A DNA stretch of 64,000 bases from the NCBI RefSeq assembly GCF_001039355.2, contig NW_019776016.1:1-64000 (forward strand). The letters run 5' to 3'. A program made the position numbers and the translations under genes. Position 1 is the first letter of the stretch. The number at the start of each line of letters is the position of its first letter. The notes beneath the pieces were generated by a model. It saw only the letters and a program-made list of their open reading frames with translations. It was not told the DNA's origin and ran no database searches. This document shows positions 53,758 through 64,000 of this stretch, piece by piece. This stretch comes from Lingula anatina (Eukaryota; Brachiopoda; Lingulata; Lingulida; Lingulidae).

Positions 53758-56700
53758 ATGATTTTCACGCGTGCTGTCATCGTTGGATACTTTCTTCTCA
53801 GCGTTGTATTCGCACAAGCCACTTCAACAGGCAGTGATGGCTTCACACATAGCATTGTGCTGAAAGAAGACGCATATCACCTTCTCTGGAAGTTTGACGA
53901 TTTAAGTATTACGTTTGAGGCGCAGGTTAAGACCACCGGGTATGTTGGTCTGGGGTTTTCACCAAGTGGAGGAATGTCCAGTGCTGATATTGTACTGGGC
54001 TGGGTGAAGGACGGTCAAGCGTATCTGAAGGTAAGGTCCAGAACGATTACAATTTCTTAATGATTTTTGTTCTACTCCTTTTTAATGCTAAAACGTTATC
54101 AGCCGATATGGCGATCTAGATGAACAATATTTGATTAATTTATCAAGAAACGAGTCACAAACATTGGAACGTAGCGTAGTTCAAGCAAGCTTATTCTTTT
54201 GTATATATATAATTATACATGTATACTGACATACTATTCAAGGTTCTTGAGATTCTGAAGTCACGATATATAAATTGAGCTTGAAAGGGGTAATTATTTT
54301 GGAGCATCCACGTTCACTTTCGCTTTGAATAAGTTTATTCAGGTGTGCTCTTTTTTATTTACTGACAGCAGTCCTGTTTCAAATGGGATCTTTGTCGAAA
54401 GGGGTTAATTCTAAAAATCAAAACATGTATTAAAGGATCATTTAAAGAACGTTCTAATGAATGTAGCTGGCACAAAAAGATTGTTTTGGATATGAATTAT
54501 GAGGCATACATTTGATGATTAACATATTTTTAACTTGTACTATGCAGGATAGTTATGCAATCTCTAAAGACGCACCAAAAACAGACGACAATCAAGATGT
54601 CGAGCTGCTTTCCGGCAGCGAAAACGGAACTTTTACGACATTACGGTTCAGGAGAAAACTGGACACGTGCGATCCACGTGATTTTGTGATAACGGTAATT
54701 TTACCAATTAGTAGAAATATGTTTTAATGGAAAGAGTACTTGCTTGTTATAGTATAAAATGGGCCGTTCCATTCGAAGTTTGCAATAAAACCCTTTTCTT
54801 GCATTTTTTTTTAAATTGCAACTAAGCCATATGCAAATCAATGCTTGCACTAATCTAATTTAATAAATGCCAAGTTTTAAGAGGTGTAGTTGATGAATGA
54901 TAATTTTTATGCAGAGAATTATTATTAAGCTTTAATGATATTTATCGATTAACTAGTCAATGTAATATATCCCACAGAAAAAAAATACATGTTTATTTTA
55001 CATTACCCACTTAAAATAAGTATGTTTATATTTCTCGAGATCAAGCAGTACAAGTGATAATGGTATGCTGAAGAAATTTTAGTTCAAGTATATAATTAAT
55101 ATATTTTCTCATCGTAATTAATCAAGCATCTCGTATTATTCAGACGAGCACCGTGAGACTCATATGGTCTTATCATCTTCACGACCCTGACACAGACATG
55201 GATCTGCGTTACCATGGTTACCAAAACCGCGGGACGAAAAGCGTTCATCTGTTGGCACCTGCCCAGCCTTCAGGAAACATGGCGGACCCACCCGACGCCT
55301 ACCATGTGGAAATGAGAAATACTAAGGTGAGAAATGTTCTAAATTATAAAATTTGTCAATAACTTATGACAGGTATATCTATTCGTTTATGCTCTTTAAT
55401 CGCCGCGTCGGCTTATATTAAATCCTAAAACACAACGGGGTCTCATGAAACAAGTTGTCCAAAATGTCAGCACGCATATACATAATCCTATTGAGAAAAG
55501 CTGATTTGGGGGGGGGGGGGGGTTGCTTGTTCATGCTGGTATCATAACATACCTTTTTCACTTGAAAATGAGCTGTGGAGGTATTTCTACAACAACGTTA
55601 ATATGTCACTAATGAAAGTAGCCAGACTGAACAGATGTGAGGGCATGAAATACGGCAGAAGGCCTTGTACTATACTACATGTATGAAAAGTACGAGAAGT
55701 TGAAGTTATTTTGAACTTGAATAACTTTTATCGAAGTGTTTTAAAAACTGTCACATTTGAATGGTAACAGAAATAACACCTGGAAAAAAGTGCACTTAAG
55801 CAAGTCTTGGGTAGCACGATTTCAACTGGTGCCGTCTAACGATAAATGAAATTATTTACAAAACAAGGAGCTAAATATTTTCCCGTAATCAAAACACAGA
55901 ACAGGCGATAGATCAAAGTAAAGAGGAACAATAGACATGCCATACAATAAGACCCTTCTTCTTTAACAGAACTTTAACCACAACGGCCGACTCACAATCT
56001 CAGCTACCGCTCTGCCAAACGTGTCCGCAGATGTCATTTCCATCGTTTTAACCACGAGTTTCAAATGACACCCTTTTTTGCTTGTATTAAGGAAAAGGAG
56101 CGGGGCTGTAGATTGTGAAGATTGTCAATACACTGATTGCACTTTAGCGACAACCTCTCACAGAGTTGGACCGACTAGTACGGTGTGTGAATCTAAGACC
56201 GCATTTAGTTATGTGTGCCTCAGAGTGCGGCCCTATTTCACTCAGAAAGTCCCACAAATAAAAGCTATTTGATCGGAAATGCGTTGCATTGAAAATAGAT
56301 ATTGAACCTTTGTGTATGTGTGTGTGGGAGGGGGGGGGGGATAGCAGAGCTGGAGGTAAGAGGTAACAGACACTACAAGCTGATCTAATGCTTATATTAC
56401 CCCAGAAAACCTCACTGTCAAATCCCTCTATTTCACATTTGTTTCTGTATCATGACAAGGTTTGCTTTTTTTTGTGTGCAAAACAGAAAAGGCGCAGTAG
56501 AGCTTAATAAGTAGTAGTTCAAGATGTCAAACAAAAATCAACCGATTTCGACAAATGCTGTCGTTTTACTGAATGAAACGTTTCCAGAACTTAAATTGCT
56601 ATATACCAGCGGCGTAGATAATAAAAACCAATTACGTGAATTTAGTATTTAATGTTGAAAAATCCTTTAAAACTTTGACACAGGGTCAAATCTAGGGCAT

Positions 56701-58361
56701 TTTTATATACAAGCCACCGCGAACGACAAGGAAAAAAGTATTATTTGTTTGTATCAAATATAAACACAACAACAAATCCCCAACGCATTTAGTTTAAACT
56801 TTGCATTCCATGCTCTAAAAACTGCACCAGTTTTTTTCCTCGTTACAAAAAATACTCACGCTATGAGTAAAAATAAACTGTAAAATTAGCAATCCAAAAC
56901 AACCGAGAAAGTAGGTGACCTGGAATAGCACTGGAATGGGACCCGAATGTCAAGATCAAGCAACTAAGAACGCATTCAGAACAGCGGACTAACAGATCCG
57001 TGGATCAAATATGGCGATCCATTAAAAAGCTTGCCGCTTAATTCCCGATTAGACACTGAATAGGTTCCCCGCGGGGATTACGCAACAAGCATTCAAGTGG
57101 GTCGGCCATATTTGATCCACGGATCTGTTAGTTCGCTGTTCTAAATGCGCTCTCTCTCTCTCTGTTGCAAGTTCGAGGAGGTGACCTGCACTCTTTCACT
57201 GGAACTGAATTTGCAAAAACTACGTACATTTTCAAATGGTCCCTTAACAGGCCTACCCAACTACCAGACTCAGCACCTAAGGATCCTGAATTAACCGGTA
57301 TATCGGACCACACTACCCGTTTTCAAGGTGTGTGTCAGATCGCATTTCGGAGTATCAGCCAGAACACCGACAGGCTGAGCCCTGTCATGCTCGGCTGACA
57401 CCTTGATTGGATAGTAAACGTTTGTCGTAAAATCGCTATATGATTTTAAAACCGGGTGCATAAATTTGAAAAGCCACCTAGATGAACCTTAGACTGCCAC
57501 ATAAATCTAATACAATGCAAAAAAGCCCTATCAAAAGTGGTTAAAACATTCAAACCGAATGTCGTTAAGTCCCCATATATCCCAACAGAGTACTCTAAAG
57601 TAAGAGTACAGTTTAAGGTTGTTCAGCCGAGCGTGGAAGAGCCCGCAGTCGTGCTACCAAATTTGTTCTGGAGTATGATACTCGGAAATGCGATCTGACA
57701 CACACCTTGAAAACGGGTAGCGTGGTCCGATATACCGGTTAATTCAGGATCCTTAGGTGCCGAGTCTGGTAGTTGGGTAGGCCTGCTTAATATAATTAAA
57801 CATAAACTGCGCATTTCTATGAGGGCTCAGCTGCACGTACCAGAATCTAATCTACAGGCTCTATCTATCCATGGTGAGTAGAAGTTTGAGATAGTTCCTG
57901 ATCATATGCATCCCGTTTTTCTTTTAGGTCCACCTACCGGCAACTAAAGACACTATCTACTGGTGCAATGGGTTTAAACCACCCGCCACAAATGGCGTGC
58001 ATCACGTGATCAAGGTAGGCAATATAATATTTTTACAGTGTTTTATAATGAACTACACGAGTCTTGAATGTGTATTTTACTTCATGTAACTTAGATATGT
58101 GCTATTAAGTACTAGCAAGATGCACTCCTGGCCACGAAGAGTATTGCAACTGATAAGCAAACCACAATATCTACAACCTACAGGATCCATGCAACTTACA
58201 ACATAGGAAAGCGACGGTCTCACAATTTGAGCACTACTGTAAACCGCAAAACATTTCCTTTTGATCTGCTAAAAGATTGTTTAAAAGTACCACACGAAAG
58301 AAATGATATGTTGCAAATAGCAAAATATTTTATTTTTGGTTTTGGACAGGGTATTTATATC

Positions 58362-58396
<35 letters not shown>

Positions 58397-61358
58397 GCTA
58401 TAAGAAGGTTATAAGGCGCGTTAATTTGCCACATATTTTCAGTTTAATGCTATTATACAACCTGGCAATGAGGAATTTGTCCACCACTTAATACTGTACG
58501 CCTGTTTCCACGATTTCAACACTACTGCGCATGACCGGAAGGAATGGGAATGCTACACGCCAAATATGCCACCGACAATGGTCCACTGTTACAAACCTTT
58601 TATTGGCTGGGCTATTGGATCAGGGGTACGTAAGGAGATTCAAAAATTAGGTCTTTTGCTTGTAGACATTCAGACTCCCACGCTTTCTTATTCTCCTCAT
58701 TAATTTGAACGTAAAGTTCTATGCTCAAAATTACTCAAAACTTTTCAAACTTTTAAAATTAATTTCTTTTAAAATAATCAACGTTGCGTAAGCAATATTT
58801 ACAATTAATTTCATGTTCAAGTTATCCTAGACCGTTTTACGTTATCCTGTGCGAATTAAAAAAAGCATTATCAATGTTTGTTTTTCTGCCTGTATTAGGA
58901 ATTCCGATATCCACCCCACGTCGGCCAGCCATTTGGTGGGGAAGGGGATCCCACGTTTCTGATCTTGGAGACTCACTACGATAATCCCGCCAAAAGAAGA
59001 GGTGACGTATGAAATATGTATAAAAATAAAATGTAGGCCTACAGATTATTCAGTCAACAAATTAATTATAAAATAATAATAACAATAACAAGGAAATACA
59101 ACCAACACGTTATTTCAGTATACAGTAAGCATGAGGCATATCCGTACCACGCCTTTTCAGTCTAAGCCCATTATTAAGCCCCTTATTTGTAAGTATTTTT
59201 TTACAAGATTCAAATGAAAAAAGCAGTGCGTTTTTATATGCGTGAAAGGCTATTACAATTATAAAATACAAAACGAGCTTTCAACAAAATTAATATTATT
59301 TCAGGTGTCATTGACTCTTCGGGCTTAAGACTTACCTTCATACCTCGACGACGCCAATTCGACGCAGGTAAATAATTTCAGACTTAACAAGGCTCCTTTT
59401 CCACATCAGCGGTATACCTAAGTGATACAGCTGTGCCGATACACTTTGAGACGTCAATACATGTACCTACGTTACAGAAGATTTTACTCGCTTTCACAAG
59501 TTCTCTACCTACTTTTGGGGCGAACTTGAGCGGCTCGTAGTACCAGCTTCTTATATGTTGTCATTCTGTCAAAATGTTCCGTTAGAAATGTACCGTTGAA
59601 GCACAGCGCTCATTGTGAAAAAGAGTGCTACTATTGTATGACTTAAGTGATGATAAATGATGGTAAATGATATAGAACAGAAGTTGTTGAGTTAGCTTAC
59701 AACGTTTATTCTTATAAATAAGGAACTGACATAGAATAAAAAACAAACACAGACTATTTGGAGGAACTGTAAGATGATAAGAGATATTTTCTGTGCTGTA
59801 AGGTATTATTCAAACTGGCGTGCTGGTGAACCTGACCAACCACAACATTCCACCATATTATTCCAAGTTCTACAACTGGGGCCAGTGTGATTCTGGATGT
59901 CTGTCAGAGGTAGCTATGAACATTTTTTTATTTGCCACAGATAATTTTCGTGTAAAAACAGATGATGTGTGTTTAAAGCTAAAGCAGTTTTCATGTTTGT
60001 CTTTCAAATTTTTGTAGTAAGTATTGTAGAAAATGACTTATTTTTATCCAGGCCATGAAAAACAGGACCAATGAGATACACGTGTTTGCAACCCTTCTTC
60101 ACACTCATCTCATTGGTTCAGCCGTCTACGTACGTCACTTCCGGGGACAGGTAGAACTTCCTTGGCTTTCTCACGACGGGCATTACGACTTCAATTACCA
60201 AGAATATCGACATTTGCCAAAGGAAGTAACAGTGAAGCCGGTACGCCCCTACTGTAAAAAATATTTTATATATTCTATATATTAGACTTATTTACAATAA
60301 TAAAAGAAAACAAAGGTACTTATGCCATGAACGTCAATCAATAAAAAAGGGAAAGTATAGACGTGGGTTAACTTGTGCAACAGCTAAAGATTATGACCGG
60401 CAAAAATTCATGAGCACTGCTTAAAATTGAGGAAAGGTTTGAATGCCAGTATTTTAGATAAATTAAGGTTAGGATCATCGTGAATAACGGACCGGATTTG
60501 ATTGGTTATAATTTTAATTATAAAAAATGTTCCGTAGCTTATTTATCGACACCGTCACCTTTAAAAGATGAATAAGAACATTAAATAAAATGACATGGAA
60601 TTAAACAAAGTAAAAAAATACTTATTTAAAAGCACAAATTAAAAGCTTAATTAAAAATCTTATTTTTTCTGATCTTTCAGGGAGATACGATAGTTACGTA
60701 TTGTCAGTATAATAGTGCTAGAAAGAAGAACTTTACTTGGGTACGTGGTTGGATTTGATAAGTATAAATGTAAACATATGTTGCTTCTGACCAGCACACC
60801 AGACGCTGCTATCTTTGTTAATGAGTCGATTTTCTAGTTTGATACTTGCAAGAGTTGAAGACACGTGAACGGCCCAGTAGTTCTACTATTTCTTTGCAGC
60901 CATAATGTCTTGAAACGCAAAAGTCTTGAAACGCTTATGTTTGGATTTTTCTCTAATCTCATTCTTCGTCTTCTTCTCCTCTTCTTCTTATTAATTTCTC
61001 ATGAAACTTTTTCACTCCTCAGGGTGGCTTTGGGACGAGGGAAGAGATGTGTCAAGGTTACATTGCGTATTACCCAAAGCTTCCGCTGAGCACGTGCAAC
61101 TCTGCACCACTCCAGAGCCATCTGGCGGAAGTTTTGCCCGACATAAAAATTGCGTGAGTAACGTTACAAATTTGGCGAACTCATGTCAGGTGGACATTTT
61201 CGAGAGAGGATTTGTCAACTCCGTAATAATTTTCTAAGCGCCTTTATATGCAAATTTTGATAATTTAGCACAAGGCACACAGAAGTAAGGATAAATGAGG
61301 CCCCATTAGTCCGTTTTTGAGGGTATATGGTTCCATTCTTAAATGAAAACATTAGGGA

Positions 61359-61389
<31 letters not shown>

Positions 61390-62383
61390 ATTGTAAAGAG
61401 TTTAATCAATTAGTTAAATTAAACGTACAAATAACCTTAACTAATGATCAGAAGTTCAAAAGAGTAAAATACTCGTTTTTTTCAGATCCCATAAACACGG
61501 TTTATTTATTAAAGTTGAAGGTCCAGAGAAGTACGTGAACAAAACGTTTAAGGAGGTGCTTCAAACGGAAGTCGACTGGCAAGACAAACGAGTGCGCATG
61601 ACATACCAAAATTTAACCGTGAACGGATCACATTTTTTCGCTTGCACGGGGGCAAATTTGAAGAAGGTAGAAGTATGGCTTTACGTAAATTAGGAAATCA
61701 CTATTCAATCACTATCAAATTCGACAAAAGCGTTTTGCACTGTCTCTTGTACTATGATTACCTATGATGAAAAAAAACCTTTCGTCTCCTCAAAAGAAAT
61801 AATTTTCATCAGATTTCTATTATACTTAATTACATAACTTGATTGTATTTATTATATAACACAATGCAATGCATATGGAGAGCATTGTTAGAATAAATAG
61901 AGGAAATGATAATTGACGATAGAACTAAACAGAATGAAAAATATGAGCAAAATATAAGTGAATGCATGTGCATGCATGTATACGTGGATTTCAGTTTTTT
62001 CGCATATAACACTGGCTGTAAGTTTCGGCTAAATTAACAGTTATATTCAGGTCTATTTCGCATAAAAAATTTTGTCTAGGTACTTCCTAAAACCAGATGC
62101 ACTTTGTTCATTCACTACATCTGACCCTTAAGCGTTATTATATTGGTCTTGGAGCAGGCAACGTTTTGTCATAACTTATTCTCACTTCTCTTCTCTTTTT
62201 TTTTTCTAGCTTTACATCGGGCAGACATTATCTTCAGTAAAACCGTATTTTCCGCCGAAATCAACAGATTGTCGCTCCGACACGTATCGAGATCACAGGA
62301 TTAACCAAGCGGTTAGCTCCGAGTGTGTCAAGAATTACATTGCGGTTTTTGTGGCACTTGCATTGGCGATGAGGTTTCCATAG
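53758..62383 (+). CDS. DBH-like copper monooxygenase, membrane-anchored form
   Basis: Thirteen exons with matching phases: 53758-54030, 54548-54694, 55144-55326, 57928-58014, 58443-58625, 58899-59001, 59305-59367, 59803-59909, 60052-60240, 60681-60740, 61023-61153, 61486-61666, 62210-62383 (626 residues). A signal peptide precedes a DOMON domain (DGFTHSIVL, GYVGLGFSPSGGM). The first copper site has His 226-227 (GVHHVIK) and 244-245 (FVHHLILY). The second has His 399 and 401 (LLHTHL) and Met 474 (EEMCQGY). All expected ligands are kept. The C-terminus is hydrophobic (YIAVFVALALAMRF), suggesting a GPI signal or membrane anchor as in MOXD proteins. Exons 1-6 and 8-11 match the neighbour's pattern; an intron after residue 346 splits what is one exon there. 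The two genes are tandem paralogues with separated fates, one secreted and one anchored. The substrate is unknown. Confidence 0.92.
56971..57149. mobile_element. MITE, family 1, well-preserved copy
   Basis: The left arm (GCATTCAGAACAGCGGACTA, then ACAGATCCGTGGATCAAATA) is mirrored by the right arm (TATTTGATCCACGGATCTGT, then TAGTTCGCTGTTCTAAATGC). The arms are about 50 bp with few mismatches, making this the best model of the family. The loop of about 75 bp contains the CATTCAAGTGGGTCGGCC hallmark. Confidence 0.8.
57245..57788. mobile_element. 544-bp fold-back element with ~158-bp arms
   Basis: The left arm (57245-57402, starting TTAACAGGCCTACCCAACTA) is repeated in reverse complement at 57622-57788 with about 90 percent identity by eye. 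Shared landmarks are GGATCCTGAATTAACCGGTA and CCCGTTTTCAAGGTGTGTGT. The loop is about 220 bp. Open frames on opposite strands encode the same short peptide because the arms mirror each other; they are not genes. Confidence 0.85.
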
Positions 62384-63060
62384 CTCCGAAAATCATGATG
62401 ACAAATAATAATTGTTCAGAGTTATGAAAGAGTTATGGGGTTTTTTTGCCTCCAGACCCGCAGCAAGCGGTAGTGGGGGGGTGGAGGGGGGGGGAAGCAA
62501 GGAACCGCCCTTTTTGCCAGGAAAAGGTCCACTCTAGGTACAATTTGATCTAGGTAGTTTTATGGTAAAATGTCCACCTTTTCAGATAAATGACCCCAAC
62601 CTTTGAAATGGTTGGCTTCGGGCCTGTCCGCTAAACACAGAATGGGATTTTAATCTGCAGCAATGTGATTAATATAGCCCTGGCCGCAGTGCGGTCTATC
62701 ATTGCCTTCTTTGTGAGTGAGCAGTTTGAGACAATTTTCAAACCCATTTTTGTGATTCTTTTAAGGGTATAAGTTACTTTTTCTATAGAGGTAAAAAAAT
62801 CTCACACTATAACTTTTTAATCATTTTATGTTTGTGGATATATGTAAACAGTATTTACGCATATAAGAATATCTGAGTATGTGGGTATACTGAAATAAAA
62901 ACCGTGTTCTGTAGTGCATTATTTAAAAAATATGTAGATTATAAGTATATTGCTACTGCAGCAGGACCAAAGAAAGTAGTCAATACCGGTGTAAAATGGG
63001 CATTTTTTAAATGTGTTTGAAATAAACAATTGAAAAGCAAACTGATCATGAAGTTTTCTT
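62384..63060. other. Tail-to-tail spacer with 3' UTR of the second monooxygenase gene
   Basis: AATAAA motifs at about 62894 and 63021 are plausible poly(A) signals for the plus-strand gene. A G-rich run lies at 62477-62494. The minus-strand gene ends at 63061, so the two transcripts may overlap at their 3' ends. Confidence 0.5.
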
Positions 63061-64000
63061 TTAATCTCGCCCCTGCAAGCAAGGACTATCGGGCGTGAAG
63101 AATTCATGGCAAGAGCTCGTGATCTCCACCTTTGTCTCTTTTGGCGGTTCCGCTGTCACTTTGACTTGACTACCAGAGACCTCATCGCGTCCGCTACCTG
63201 GAAATACAAAACAGATGTTATTAAAGCACATCATTTTTTCTGGCATTAAAATATTCCAAACAATTATCAAATATAACAGTGCATTTTATTTTAAAAAATG
63301 AAAAATAATACACATTTTGTATAGCTGCAGCGGTTGCACCTGGTTTATTTGGAAAGAAACTATTAAATAATTAGAGGGTAAATAACATTACGCACTATTT
63401 GCTCTACTTAGTGAATAAAGGTTCTTATAACCAAATATCAATCATTCTTTTGAAAAAACGTATCAAAGACGTGGTGTCATTCCCACTCACCAAAATACAA
63501 CCGGTTTCTCAGTTCTTTACGTTTTCTCTCCAGTTGGGATTCTGCCGCCAGGTGTCTCACCACGTCAAGAAACAGCAGGCTTAGCAAGTGATACGAACCT
63601 GACATAATCACACATATCATCAAATAAATAAATAATATTTACAGGTAAAGCACAACACACGTTTTTGAGATCGAGGAAATGTGCTCTAGTTATGCAATGG
63701 TTTGACAAAGGTAATGTTCATATAAGTTTCGCCTAACACCAAAGAAAAAATCTGTTCCACAAGATGTAGTCAAAATGAAAGTTATTTTATCGGCTGATAA
63801 TACTGCATTTGGATGCGAAATAAAATGAATTTTAGTCACAGCAATGTGGGAAAATTATGGGTTTAATAATGTTCACGTATTTAAAAATACCATACCATAC
63901 GAAAAGGCTTGGGCCAAGTAGAGTTCTTTATTGATGACGCCAAGGACGAAGTTGCAATGCAGCAAGAAAGTAGACTCGGATTCAACTTGTTTAACAATGT
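63061..64000 (-). CDS. Unidentified gene, last three coding exons (partial)
   Basis: Exons in transcript order: 64000-63896 (continues off the window), 63598-63491 and 63197-63061 with the stop. Phases match at both junctions (SYG/SYHLL and LYFG/SGRDE). The visible 116 residues contain a helical, Leu-rich part (ELYLAQAFSYGSYHLLSLLF), a basic segment (ESQLERKRKELRNRLYF) and a polar tail (PPKETKVEITSS) ending SPCLQGRD. The helical block could be a membrane or packing helix. I do not recognise the family. The donor at 63896 lies in a GTATGGTATGG repeat, so an alternative cut 5 bases away is possible but would break the frame. Confidence 0.65.

Larger units (their letters stand above)
55327..57927 (+). 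other. Repeat-filled intron 3 of the second monooxygenase gene
   Basis: A 2.6 kb intron holding a family-1 MITE and a long fold-back element, plus G-rich runs at 55507-55522 and 56326-56340. The equivalent intron in the first gene is only 320 bp, so the growth is due to insertions. No exon was found inside. Confidence 0.7.

Noticed and set aside
57165-57814. Two open frames on opposite strands encoding the same short peptide
   Set aside because: Explained by the inverted arms of the fold-back element.

Overview
The window is animal nuclear DNA: AT-rich, with intron-split genes joined at GT-AG sites (one GC-AG), many microsatellites, fold-back repeats and one decayed Tc1-type transposase. Dispersed motifs such as TGACCTTCACC and CCCAGTTTCACGAA, together with a tandem pair of DBH-like copper monooxygenases, fit a lophotrochozoan, perhaps a marine mollusc. 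That placement is inference only. There is one run of 152 Ns (33070-33221) and a single N at 962. Six protein-coding genes were rebuilt from splice sites with matching phases; five are complete and one runs off the right edge.

Layout. (1) 1-2289 is repeat-rich and holds a decayed copy of a collagen exon. (2) 2290-6854 (+) encodes a 677-residue cell-surface protein: signal peptide, C-type lectin domain, long collagen-like region, 11-residue repeats, then one C-terminal membrane helix. (3) 10534-29834 (-) is the ARHGEF7/beta-PIX gene: SH3, DH, PH, GIT-binding and coiled-coil parts, 17 coding exons, 622 residues, with a 9.5 kb repeat-laden intron. (4) 29835-34209 is a divergent intergenic region with candidate 5' exons for both flanking genes, a 1.2 kb repeat element and the assembly gap. 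(5) 34210-37875 (+) encodes a 408-residue ADP-ribosylglycohydrolase-fold protein with altered metal-site motifs. (6) 39644-44017 (-) encodes a 312-residue secreted all-helical protein of unknown function, with a TATA box, a 5'-UTR intron and a Tc1 relic in an intron. (7) 47127-52401 and 53758-62383 (+) are tandem DOMON plus copper monooxygenase genes. The first ends without a membrane tail, the second with a hydrophobic tail. (8) 63061-64000 (-) holds the last three exons of an unidentified gene.

The genes do not form an operon-like unit. The strongest candidates for something new are the membrane lectin-collagen protein, a 46-bp array that copies the 3' splice site of a beta-PIX exon about nine times, and a MITE family present in introns of four different genes.
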